Source of the DNA: Candidatus Woesearchaeota archaeon
Lineage (GTDB): Archaea > Nanobdellota > Nanobdellia > Woesearchaeales > ARS49
Direction: 5' to 3'
Assembly (NCBI GenBank): GCA_023266895.1
Contig: JAHFOI010000005.1
Span: 1-45,438 of the forward strand
DNA length: 45,438 nucleotides
Both the position numbers and the translations under genes were made by a program. How positions within the stretch are numbered: position 1 is the first letter of the stretch; each line of letters begins with the position of its first letter. Positions 16,469 through 23,645 of the stretch are shown one piece after another. A model generated the notes under the pieces. It was not told the origin of the DNA and did not search any database. It saw nothing but the letters and a program-made list of their open reading frames with translations.

Positions 16469-16486
16469 AATGAGCCCGGTTGGATT
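16469..16486 (-). repeat. Degenerate copy of the 3' end of tRNA-Ile
   Basis: An 18-nt segment matches the end of the tRNA-Ile gene (16588-16605: 3' T-stem, acceptor strand, discriminator and 2 nt of flank) in 16 positions. It lies 119 nt downstream of the gene in the same orientation. Duplicated tRNA 3' ends are typical att scars of integrated elements, but no integrase or cargo lies between, so at most a remnant is left. Confidence 0.5.
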
Positions 16487-16589
16487 CTTGCGAAATAAGC
16501 GAAGCATTTTTGAGTAGGTTCAGGAACCTCAGTGACTGAATGTTCAAATCCATTTTAACTAAGAAACGCACGCGTAGCATTTCAAGAAA

Positions 16590-16691
16590 TGAGCCCGGCC
16601 GGATTTGAACCGGCGACCAATGGTGCTCCTAGGAGCTGTTGGAAGCGCTGCCATATAAGACCATCGCTCCCCCAGGCTAAGCTACGGGCCC
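16590..16691 (-). tRNA. tRNA-Ile(UAU) with a 28-nt canonical intron
   Basis: A 102-nt gene, 74 nt after splicing. The acceptor GGGCCCG pairs with CGGGCTC (one G-U) and the discriminator is A. The anticodon stem ATGGT/ACCAT encloses CTTATA, the intron, then C. The intron (28 nt, at 37/38) forms an exact BHB: central helix CTTA/TAGG, bulges TA|T and AG|C, and an inner helix GG(c)AGC/GCTCC. Splicing gives the loop CTTATAC with anticodon UAU. The variable loop is short, which excludes Leu and Ser. A UAU tRNA reads AUA directly, whereas most archaea use a CAU tRNA modified by TiaS. The best TATA (16748-16755) lies about 60 nt upstream, implying a 5' leader. Confidence 0.9.
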
Positions 16692-16748
16692 GAATGAGGA
16701 CTCCCCCTGTTTTGTAGTGGTGTGAGTCATGGGAACGATTCTCTTTCT

Positions 16749-17756
16749 TTATAAATCTGTGTGGTGTTGTTCTGGCAGGTACGCATTGTAGGTTCCTGAT
16801 TTCATGAATACTTTGTGAGGGCGTGCTGCCACGCCTTTTTGTTCATGGAGCATTTGTTCGCTGGTAAGTGCTGCAATTGCAAGAGCAACAAGCTCTCCTT
16901 TAAGAGTCATGATTGCGATGCTGGTATGGGGTTCTATGCTTGCCTCAAGTTTTGCCACGCCAGGTAAGTGCAGAGGTGCACCATTGCACAGACTTGCAAC
17001 TGCGCTGTCAAGCACCCATATTTTGGGTAAGTGTTGGCAACCAAATTCTACTGGTAAAATGTGCTTGCGTAGTAAGTCTTCTTTGTTTTGGTTTTTGTAA
17101 TACCAAACTGCATCTTCTAGTTCCTGAAGTGTTGTCCATTGGGTGTGATTAAATGGTCCTGCTTTTGTTCTAATAAGTTCTGCCATGTGCGCTCCACAAC
17201 CTATTGCGCGACCCATATCATGACAGAGTTTACGAATGTACGTGCCTGCTTCGACTCCTGCAACAAAGAGAACGTCTTGATCAATAATTTCGAGAATTTC
17301 AAAATAGTAAATGGTGCGTTCGCGCTCTTGACGTTTGACTGCTGCTTTGCGAGGCACCATTTGTGTGATGCGTCCAACAAACTTCTCGCATGCAATGCGT
17401 ATTTGTGCTTCTGAAACCTTTTTGTGAACATGCATTATTCCTACGTATTCTTTTCCTGCTGGAAGAAGAGCTTGTACAATGCGTGTTGCATTACCTAGTG
17501 CAATTGGCAGCACTCCAGTAACTGCTGGATCAAGCGTGCCTCCATGACCTGCTTTTTCTATGCCAAGAATTTTTTGCACAAAGTCACTGCATTGATGACT
17601 TGAGGGGCCTTTGGGTTTGTTAAGCACAAGAATGCCTTGTTGAATTAATTCTGGTATGGGGCGTTTGTCTGGAGCGCAACCTTGATTAGGGTCAGTGTCT
17701 GCTGAGCGTTTGGTGAGTATTTCACGGTGAACTTGTTCAAAAGGAAGAAGTGGCAT
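16749..17756 (-). CDS. cbf5: tRNA/rRNA pseudouridine synthase Cbf5 (dyskerin homologue)
   Basis: The catalytic subunit of H/ACA guide RNPs; it also modifies tRNA U55. The 335-residue protein has the TruB fold with catalytic D76 in GHGGTLDPAVTG, the VLNKPKGPSSHQ motif, the GTYIRKLCHDMGRAIGCGAHM segment and a C-terminal PUA domain (about 250-325, KIWVLDSAVASLCNGAPLHLPGVAKLE). The ATG lies about 26 nt from a TATA-like TTTTTAAAG (17778-17786), so the mRNA is probably leaderless. Its presence implies H/ACA guide RNAs elsewhere in the genome. Confidence 0.95.
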   Translation of the reverse strand: MPLLPFEQVHREILTKRSADTDPNQGCAPDKRPIPELIQQGILVLNKPKGPSSHQCSDFVQKILGIEKAGHGGTLDPAVTGVLPIALGNATRIVQALLPAGKEYVGIMHVHKKVSEAQIRIACEKFVGRITQMVPRKAAVKRQERERTIYYFEILEIIDQDVLFVAGVEAGTYIRKLCHDMGRAIGCGAHMAELIRTKAGPFNHTQWTTLQELEDAVWYYKNQNKEDLLRKHILPVEFGCQHLPKIWVLDSAVASLCNGAPLHLPGVAKLEASIEPHTSIAIMTLKGELVALAIAALTSEQMLHEQKGVAARPHKVFMKSGTYNAYLPEQHHTDL

Positions 17757-17808
17757 GAACAGTAAGTGAAGAACAGGTTTTTAAAGGTTCGTTAGTTTGA
17801 CAGGGTGC

Positions 17809-17919
17809 GTGAGGAATGATCTAGCTGAGCTTGAGTCTGCGCTTGATAGCATAGTTTCAGAGTGGCAGGTTTTTATAGATGCTATGTATCAGAAGTATGT
17901 TGTACATAAAAAGCAATAA
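17809..17919 (+). CDS. Possible leaderless 36-residue ORF
   Basis: A GTG-started frame (MRNDLAELESALDSIV...), amphipathic and helical, ending one base before the tRNA-Ser gene. Its only support is the TATA-like element at 17778-17786, which faces both cbf5 and this frame at leaderless distance. There is no SD and no known family, so it may well be chance. Confidence 0.22.
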   Translation: MRNDLAELESALDSIVSEWQVFIDAMYQKYVVHKKQ

Positions 17920-18016
17920 CGCCAGCGGCAGGATTTGAACCTGCAAGTCCTTGCGGAAAGCGGTTTTCTTGTCTTGTTTTCGAGACCGCCGCACTACCAG
18001 ATTATGCGACGCTGGC
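17920..18016 (-). tRNA. tRNA-Ser(CGA) with a 12-nt intron
   Basis: A 97-nt class II tRNA, 85 nt after splicing. The acceptor GCCAGCG pairs with CGCTGGC, with discriminator G. The long variable arm has a TCC-GCAA-GGA hairpin, and the T-arm is GCAGG-TTCAAAT-CCTGC. The anticodon stem GCGGT/ACCGC encloses 19 nt, read as CTCGAA, a 12-nt intron, then A, giving anticodon CGA. No strict BHB is visible for this short intron (central helix only partly paired), so the exact borders are inferred from the 7-nt loop rule. A minus-strand TATA lies at about 18041-18052. Confidence 0.87.
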
Positions 18017-18240
18017 AATACTAAGAAGTAAGAGGTGAGTGTTTTATTAAATTATGCTTGAAAAAAAGTTATCAAAATAAAAACTGAGGATTATGCTACC
18101 GTCAAGCATTAGAACAGAAGGCTCAAAGAACTCAGTGCTCAGCAGGAACACACGTGTCTCACTGATTATTATCAGCTTGATGAATAGGGTTTGCACAAAC
18201 AAAAATCTTATTGAAATCTAAGAACATCATTTTTCTCATC
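18017..18240. other. Intergenic region, no confident gene
   Basis: It contains the tRNA-Ser promoter (minus strand, about 18041-18052) and a 42-codon plus-strand frame (18093-18221) with a weak GAGG six nt before its ATG but no recognisable product. I do not call that frame a gene. Confidence 0.4.
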
Positions 18241-19254
18241 TCACTCAGAAAGTCTTACTTTATGCAATTCATTTGCAAGCTTTTTCAATCGGTTTTTGTA
18301 ATCCACTTGATCTGTGTCAGAACCATGAATTGTTAACTGATAGCCTTCATCAGTAATGTTTCCAAAACCAACTCGACCAACATCATGCAGCAAATACACT
18401 CTCTTCTCAAACACTCCTTCAGGCAATAATTTGCGAACTTTAGGAGCTAATCCTTCTAAAGAATATCTTTGAGAAATCTTGTTAACAACAATGTGATAAT
18501 GATTATTTTGACCCATCGGAGGAAATCTTTCCTCACGATCTTTGAGTGTTTCAATGTCTGAAACTGAAGGACTTGTGATCACAAGCCGAAAACCATTCTC
18601 AAAAGGCTTCTCATTACCAAAACACTTTTCAAGAGGCTCAGTGAGCAGGTAAGGCTTCACACCAACAGGAAGTAATTCTTTTTCCTCTCCACCTACAACA
18701 TAACCCTCCACACCTCGATGAAGTACAGCACCAATACTACCAAGCACATCAGTATTGCCCGCATCAATATCTGCCAGAATAAAATCAAACCTTCCAGAAC
18801 GAGCAAGCTCATGAAACAAAGGCAAGGTGTATTGTAATCTACGACTTTGCTCATCAGTATACAACTTGTGAGGTTTTGGTTTAAACGCATCACGCAATGC
18901 ATGTTCGTGTTTCACTTTTCGATTCGGATCTTGAAATGCAAACCATAGATTATCTCCAGATTCACGTTTTTTATACATCTTGGTATCAGGTCCATAACAT
19001 AGAACTCTATCAAGATCATAACAAAACTTTGGAGTAATATGTTTCCCCTGCTCAATATATCTCAACCACGGTTCTCTTTTAGGTGTTCCACCAAAAAGTC
19101 TTGCATGCTGCGGATTATCATAATGCAAATCAACCACACACACTCGTATATAACGCGCTAATAACTCAGCCAAGTTCAGCAATGTTGTTGTCTTTCCAGT
19201 GCCTCCTTTAGTTGATCCAACTGTAAGAAGACTGGGTTTATGCATGCGAGACAT
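18241..19254 (-). CDS. ParA/MinD-family P-loop ATPase, stand-alone
   Basis: A 337-residue protein from the ATG at 19254 (a TTG at 19269 is in frame). The deviant Walker A KGGTGKTT is at residues 16-23, Walker A' is in VCVVDLHYDNP, and Walker B is FDFILADIDAGN. The middle (about 55-130) is family-atypical, with many basic residues, and the C-terminus holds a partner-like region. ParA/MinD proteins move chromosomes, plasmids or complexes by ATP-dependent dimerisation on DNA or membrane. No ParB or centromere-like repeat array is nearby. A minus-strand TATA-like GTATAACT is at about 19295-19302. Confidence 0.8.
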   Translation of the reverse strand: MSRMHKPSLLTVGSTKGGTGKTTTLLNLAELLARYIRVCVVDLHYDNPQHARLFGGTPKREPWLRYIEQGKHITPKFCYDLDRVLCYGPDTKMYKKRESGDNLWFAFQDPNRKVKHEHALRDAFKPKPHKLYTDEQSRRLQYTLPLFHELARSGRFDFILADIDAGNTDVLGSIGAVLHRGVEGYVVGGEEKELLPVGVKPYLLTEPLEKCFGNEKPFENGFRLVITSPSVSDIETLKDREERFPPMGQNNHYHIVVNKISQRYSLEGLAPKVRKLLPEGVFEKRVYLLHDVGRVGFGNITDEGYQLTIHGSDTDQVDYKNRLKKLANELHKVRLSE

Positions 19255-19436
19255 GAATTTGCGCAACAACAGACCTGTTCTTAAACCTAGTTATACCACA
19301 ATCCACTGGACAAGTACTCGCGCAGGGCATTTAAACAAATGTTCAGGCAAGCCTAACTCAAACCCTCTGTCTCAACCTCATGTTCAAATCCCCTGCTACG
19401 AAAGAAACACATGAACGAAGTGAAACTGTACAATAT

Positions 19437-19481
19437 GCTCCCGCCGGCAAACTCAACTATGGTTTTGTAGCCAGCAGGAGC
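19437..19481 (-). pseudogene. tRNA-Glu-derived minihelix
   Basis: On the minus strand the segment begins GCTCCTGCTGG and ends CCGGCGGGAGC, which pair into an 11-bp helix (two G-U pairs) around a 23-nt loop. The first 7 nt equal the 5' acceptor strand of tRNA-Glu, and the last 11 plus AT equal its 3' end (13-nt identity). It lies 20 nt downstream of the tRNA-Glu 3' end. It is either a tRNA remnant that lost its middle or a deliberately kept acceptor-like hairpin. Confidence 0.5.
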
Positions 19482-19500
19482 TCGTTCGCACGGCTCACGA

Positions 19501-19604
19501 TGCTCCCGCCGGGATTCGAACCCGGGTCTCAGCCTATCCTTGAACTACTGTTGTCAGTAGCTCCCGAAAGGGCCGAATCCTTGGCCGGACTAGACTACAG
19601 GAGC
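19501..19604 (-). tRNA. tRNA-Glu(UUC) with a 29-nt canonical intron
   Basis: A 104-nt gene, 75 nt after splicing. The acceptor GCTCCTG pairs with CGGGAGC and the discriminator is A. The anticodon stem CGGCC/GGCTG encloses CTTTCG, intron, A. The intron at 37/38 has a textbook BHB: central helix CTTT/AAGG, bulges CG|G and AT|A, and a 9-bp inner stem capped by ACAA. The spliced anticodon is UUC. The T-arm is CCCGG-GTTCGAAT-CCCGG-like. A TATA (GATTTAAGAG on the minus strand, about 19628-19637) is centred 30 nt upstream. Confidence 0.95.
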
Positions 19605-19706
19605 GATGAGTTGTTTTTTTTGTTTGTGCTCTTAAATCTTAGTGTCGGTTGTGCCGAATCATCCGAAGGCGTAAGCCGAGGATGTGCAGGAACTGCAGTG
19701 ACTGCA

Positions 19707-19736
19707 CCTTGGCCGGACTAGACTACAGGAGCGATG
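19707..19736 (-). pseudogene. Promoter-bearing duplicate of the tRNA-Glu 5' third
   Basis: This 30-nt segment is identical to 19579-19608: 4 nt of 5' flank, the acceptor 5' strand and the D-arm of tRNA-Glu. After it the sequence diverges into its own hairpins on the minus strand: a GTGCAG/CTGCAC stem and a CATCC/GGATG stem with an inner GGC/GCC. A TATA-like CTTTAAAAACC (19756-19766) lies 30 nt upstream of the copied G1, the same spacing as at the real gene. It has no 3' acceptor strand. A transcribed tRNA-like RNA, a split-tRNA 5' half, or a dead duplicate are all possible. Confidence 0.5.
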
Positions 19737-19766
19737 CAGTCAGAATAACGTGCATGGTTTTTAAAG

Positions 19767-20285
19767 TTACTGGTGAGGTTTTCGTATGCTTTTCAGAAGC
19801 ATGCACACCAGACCAATTGTCAGCACACCAAGAAATACCCAGTATGCAATATTCCACTGTAGTGTTGTCTGTGCGGGTGCGGCAAATTGTACTGGCATAG
19901 TAGAAGCTTGCATTGTTTCGCGTAACACCTCGGGTGTTTGCAAGCGTATGTTGTGCACATATGAAACAATTCCTCCAACAACTGCTGCAATCCAGGTTCC
20001 CAGAAGCACAAGTAGTGTAGTGTTGTCTTGTGGTGGTGTAAGTATCGCCTTGCCTTTTTGTGTGAGTTCATAATACTTCCATTTTCTTCCTTCATCAATC
20101 TTGTGTACGAGTTCTGCGTTTTCTAAGGCATTAAGATGTTCTTTGATGGTTGGTACTGCGAGTTTGAGCGTGGTGCCAAGTTCTGTTTGCATGTAGTTGC
20201 GTTCTTGTAACTGCTTGAGGATGCGCACGCGTGTTTCGCCAGCAAGAGCTTTGACTGTTGCAAGGTCTAAGATAATTTTTGGCAT
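19767..20285 (-). CDS. ArsR-like winged-helix regulator with two membrane helices
   Basis: A 172-residue protein. Residues 1-80 form a winged helix-turn-helix (VKALAGETRVRILKQLQERNYMQTELGTTLKLAVPTIKEHL as positions 10-50, and the wing GRKWKYYELTQKG). Two hydrophobic helices follow at about 88-110 and 145-166. Membrane-bound wHTH proteins of this type are common in Archaea and may report on the envelope. The extracellular loop (about 111-144) could be the sensor. It lies upstream of the glycan block on the same strand order but is a separate unit. Confidence 0.82.
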   Translation of the reverse strand: MPKIILDLATVKALAGETRVRILKQLQERNYMQTELGTTLKLAVPTIKEHLNALENAELVHKIDEGRKWKYYELTQKGKAILTPPQDNTTLLVLLGTWIAAVVGGIVSYVHNIRLQTPEVLRETMQASTMPVQFAAPAQTTLQWNIAYWVFLGVLTIGLVCMLLKSIRKPHQ

Positions 20286-20441
20286 GAACTATGTAGTGTT
20301 TGTTGGTGTTTATTTGTGTTGCTATCTGAGCAGCATACAACCAAAAAAAGGGTTGTGAATTTGTAAAGTAAGGTGCAATGATCACCCCTGTGTGTCTTAA
20401 GAAAAAGAGGGGTTAGTTATGTATGGAAGTAACTTTTTCTC

Positions 20442-21686
20442 TTAATTCGTGTTGTAGAGTCTAAGAAATTCGTCAGTTACTTTTTTTGCTGAGGAGGTTT
20501 GCTGTATTTTCTTTCGTGCGTTTCTTCCGAGCTTTTCTCTTGTTGTTGAGGCAAGGCATGTTTCAATGGCGTGTGCGATTTCTTTTGGTTTGTCAGGATT
20601 GATGAGCAGTCCGTGCTTGCCTTGCTGAATATAGTCTCGCATACCTCCCCTGTTGCTTGTAATAACTGCCTTGCCTGCTGCCATTGCTTGGAGGACTGTG
20701 CGCGACATTGCTTCTGGAACAAGTGATGGTTGTATGATGATGTCGTGTGCTGCAATGGTTGCGAGAACTTTTTCTTGAGGAATTCTCGTGTTTAACTGAA
20801 CATGAGTTAAAGAATGCTGCGTGATAAAGTTTTGCATTTCTCCGCAGAGTGGTCCGCTGCCGTAAAAATTACAGGTGTAGGTTCCTCGTACTTGGGTGAG
20901 TGCTTGGAGCAATTCCCTGACTCCTTTTTGTGGAAGGTAATCTCCAAGGTAGAGCAGATGGGGTGTTTTGTGTTGTGCACTTTGTGTTTGCAGTTCAACA
21001 ATGTTTGAGATAACATGTATTCGATTTTTTGTGATTCCAATTTCTAAGAGTTTTTGTTGCATAAAACCACTGACTGCAATGTACGTTTCAAATTGTTTTA
21101 GTCTGGAGAGTCTGATTCTGAAGAGGGCATACAATGCCAGCCAGAGTGCAGGGTTATACTTGTAGTACCATGAGTTTTTGAGTTTGCCAAACACATTGCT
21201 GTGCAAAAAACACTCAACAAATCGCAGGGGTGTGCAGGTGTAGTGGCATTCTTTTTTGTCGCTATACATGAGAGTTCCTTTAGGGCAAAAAAATAAGGGG
21301 CTGTTGGTGTGAACAAATGAGCGTATGCCTTGTGGTGTGATTTTTGGGGTGGTTTTTCCCATGACTGAACTGACGTTCACGTAGTGGAGTGCGTCAAATG
21401 TTTCTTTTGTAAGTAATTTTTTAATTTGTTTTTTTGCGGAAAAAGGAAACACGAGTGTGCGTTGTATGTTGCTTAGAAAACTTCCTGGGTTTGTGCCAGT
21501 CATGATTCTGCGAAGCACGCGTACCTTTCCTTGTTGGGTTTCTGCAGGCAGTCCTTTGCAAATGCTTGTAAGCACGGTAATCTGAACTCCTTGTTCTGAA
21601 AGTGCGTGCGCAAGTGCTGATGCTGATTCTTCACCACCACCTTTACTGTCAGGAGGCCAGTATTCTGAAATAAAGAGCGAGTTCAT
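20442..21686 (-). CDS. GT4-family glycosyltransferase
   Basis: A 414-residue GT-B enzyme. The N-terminal domain starts FISEYWPPDSKGGGEE, the classic GT4 acceptor-side GG loop. The C-terminal nucleotide-sugar domain has LLYLGDYLPQKGVRELLQAL, the motif QPSLVPEAMSRTVLQAMAAGKAV with the catalytic-type E-x7-E region, and an SNRGGMRDYIQQGKHG tail. A cysteine-rich patch (KKECHYTCTPLRFVECF) is unusual. It would add a hexose-type sugar to a lipid-linked glycan at the cytoplasmic face. Last gene of the operon 25506-20442, overlapping the small membrane protein by 4 nt. Confidence 0.88.
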   Translation of the reverse strand: MNSLFISEYWPPDSKGGGEESASALAHALSEQGVQITVLTSICKGLPAETQQGKVRVLRRIMTGTNPGSFLSNIQRTLVFPFSAKKQIKKLLTKETFDALHYVNVSSVMGKTTPKITPQGIRSFVHTNSPLFFCPKGTLMYSDKKECHYTCTPLRFVECFLHSNVFGKLKNSWYYKYNPALWLALYALFRIRLSRLKQFETYIAVSGFMQQKLLEIGITKNRIHVISNIVELQTQSAQHKTPHLLYLGDYLPQKGVRELLQALTQVRGTYTCNFYGSGPLCGEMQNFITQHSLTHVQLNTRIPQEKVLATIAAHDIIIQPSLVPEAMSRTVLQAMAAGKAVITSNRGGMRDYIQQGKHGLLINPDKPKEIAHAIETCLASTTREKLGRNARKKIQQTSSAKKVTDEFLRLYNTN

Positions 21687-22021
21687 AACTGCCTCTTGTT
21701 GTCAGCATACCCTACCCACAATCCACAAAGCAAGAATATAACTGACACTGAGATATACGTTAGTGTAACAAGTGGCACTCTAAATACCACATCAAGTGCG
21801 ACAAGTGCTGTGCTCAGTGAAAGCCCAAGTACATTGGTGAGAACAAACTTTTCTGCAAAAGGAATTGGCTTTCTTATGAAATAGAGACTGGCAGGAAGAT
21901 ATGCCACAATCAAGTAGCCCAGTGTGAGCTTGAGTGCTGCACTACCATTCCACAAACCTAGGTAACTCACGATAAATATGAGCAAGATTCCAATTCCATA
22001 CTTTTTGAGATATTCACGCAT
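21683..22021 (-). CDS. Small membrane protein of the glycan operon
   Basis: A 112-residue protein with about four hydrophobic helices (residues 8-24, 30-46, 58-74, 82-105). I recognise no family. It overlaps the GT-C gene by 8 nt and the GT4 gene by 4 nt, so it is translationally coupled within the operon. It could be a flippase half, a GT-C accessory subunit, or a detached membrane segment of the preceding GT-C enzyme. Confidence 0.65.
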   Translation of the reverse strand: MREYLKKYGIGILLIFIVSYLGLWNGSAALKLTLGYLIVAYLPASLYFIRKPIPFAEKFVLTNVLGLSLSTALVALDVVFRVPLVTLTYISVSVIFLLCGLWVGYADNKRQL

Positions 22022-23645
22022 GGTGAAGAATAATAATGCCTCCTTTGTTGTATTGCGTTGTGTACTCTGGAAGAAATGATTGTATGAGTTGTTGATTGAA
22101 CTGAGCTATTTCCTTGCCAAAATTTCTGAGATAGATGTAATTAAAGTCATTAAGGTGTGTGTATTTTAGTTTGAGTTTTTCTTTGTCAAGCTTGATAAAG
22201 TGGTAGGGTGTTTTTTCTTGGGTGGAGTAGTCCCAGAGCGTATCTGCTGCCCATGAAAGAACTGTACTGTTACTAAACTCGTGTGTGTTGAGTAATGCTT
22301 GAGCTTGTATTGGCAAGTCTTTTTGTTCTATATACGCAGTTATTCTTTTGGTGTATATACAGCTTGCTTGGCCGCAGTCCTCAATAAAAAGCACGGTTGC
22401 GTTTGGTTGAGTATTTGTGTGAATCCACGTAAGTGCATTCCATTTTTCTTGATCTATGTGTTCTCCCTGAATACCTTGGCGGAGTTCGTAATATCCAGGA
22501 ATTCCTATTGCAATCATGAAAAGAGATACCATGCTAATTGCAGCAAATCTCGTGACTTTGGTATGAGTTGTTTTTTCTACACTGCTAAGTACAAAATGAA
22601 TGGAAAGAGCAGCAAATGGTGCAATAAGAATTGGAAGTAAGGTTTTTGTTCTGCCAAGATAATAGGGGCTTGCAAAAATGTAGGGAAGCACAAACATGTA
22701 AAAACCATAATATCCAGTGGTTGCTAAAAGTGGTTTATATTTTTTCCACCCTACAATTGCAATAATCAGGCCTAGTCCTACAATTGCGAGATACCATGAT
22801 GGGAAAAAGTGTAGTCCTGGTGTTGTGATGCCTCCCAAATAAGTTGTAGGAAAAGGATCTAAATTGAGTTGCAGACTATATCCTTTACTTTTCCAAACAT
22901 ACAAAAACCAGGGGAGTAACAAGGTAATTCCCATGAGTGGTAGTATGCAAAGCCTTCCCAATTGTTTTATTTTTAGCATGCCTGACGCATGTTCTTTTAG
23001 TATGAGATAGGTGAGAAATGCAAAAACAAGTGGTAAAAAAAGTATTTCTTGAGGGTGTGTCGCAATGAGCGCTGCACTGCACACTCCAACAACCCACAAC
23101 AGCCAAGTTTCTCGTGTTCGATTGTATCGTATGCTGCACCAAATAATGCCCGTGAGCAAGGTGAGTGCAATGACTTGAATCCAGAATCCAATGTACACTT
23201 CATACAACCATGCATGGGGTGCTAACGGGATAACTGTAAGTGCTGCGGAAATCAGTGAAATGCTTTTGTTGCCAAAAAATTCTTGACTTAACACATACAT
23301 AAGAAATGTTCTCAGTCCTGCAAAGAGGCACACGATAAAATAAATAGTAACCCATGCAGGCAGCCCTGTGATGCTACTTACGCCTGCTGATTCAACATAT
23401 GCAAGAGGGGGTTGTTGATTAATAGACTTTAGCTCTCCAAAAGAAACATAATACGAATTGTACATCCATTGCGTACTTTCAAGAATCATATCAATTGTGA
23501 GGCTGTGATAAAAAGGATCTGCTGCTTTAATATTACCTGGATGATCAAGAGGCATGCCATTAAGATTCAGCCGTATGCTTGTTGCAATAATGAACAACAA
23601 AAGAAGTAGAAGTTCATGCTTGTGGTTTTTTACATACTCCCACAT
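22014..23645 (-). CDS. GT-C membrane glycosyltransferase, STT3/PMT-like
   Basis: A 543-residue protein with about 11-12 transmembrane helices and a C-terminal soluble domain (about 400-543). The first outer loop contains NIKAADPFYHSLTIDMI, resembling the metal-binding D-P-Y-Y-H segment of AglB/STT3 oligosaccharyltransferases. No WWDYG motif is present in the C-terminal domain, so it is more likely a lipid-linked sugar transferase or a divergent oligosaccharyltransferase than a canonical AglB. It overlaps both operon neighbours. It would use polyprenyl-linked sugars outside the membrane. Confidence 0.75.
   Translation of the reverse strand: MWEYVKNHKHELLLLLLFIIATSIRLNLNGMPLDHPGNIKAADPFYHSLTIDMILESTQWMYNSYYVSFGELKSINQQPPLAYVESAGVSSITGLPAWVTIYFIVCLFAGLRTFLMYVLSQEFFGNKSISLISAALTVIPLAPHAWLYEVYIGFWIQVIALTLLTGIIWCSIRYNRTRETWLLWVVGVCSAALIATHPQEILFLPLVFAFLTYLILKEHASGMLKIKQLGRLCILPLMGITLLLPWFLYVWKSKGYSLQLNLDPFPTTYLGGITTPGLHFFPSWYLAIVGLGLIIAIVGWKKYKPLLATTGYYGFYMFVLPYIFASPYYLGRTKTLLPILIAPFAALSIHFVLSSVEKTTHTKVTRFAAISMVSLFMIAIGIPGYYELRQGIQGEHIDQEKWNALTWIHTNTQPNATVLFIEDCGQASCIYTKRITAYIEQKDLPIQAQALLNTHEFSNSTVLSWAADTLWDYSTQEKTPYHFIKLDKEKLKLKYTHLNDFNYIYLRNFGKEIAQFNQQLIQSFLPEYTTQYNKGGIIILHHA

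Noticed and set aside
18093-18221. 42-codon plus-strand frame in the gap after tRNA-Ser
   Set aside because: Only a weak GAGG before the ATG, no recognisable protein features and no promoter at the right distance.
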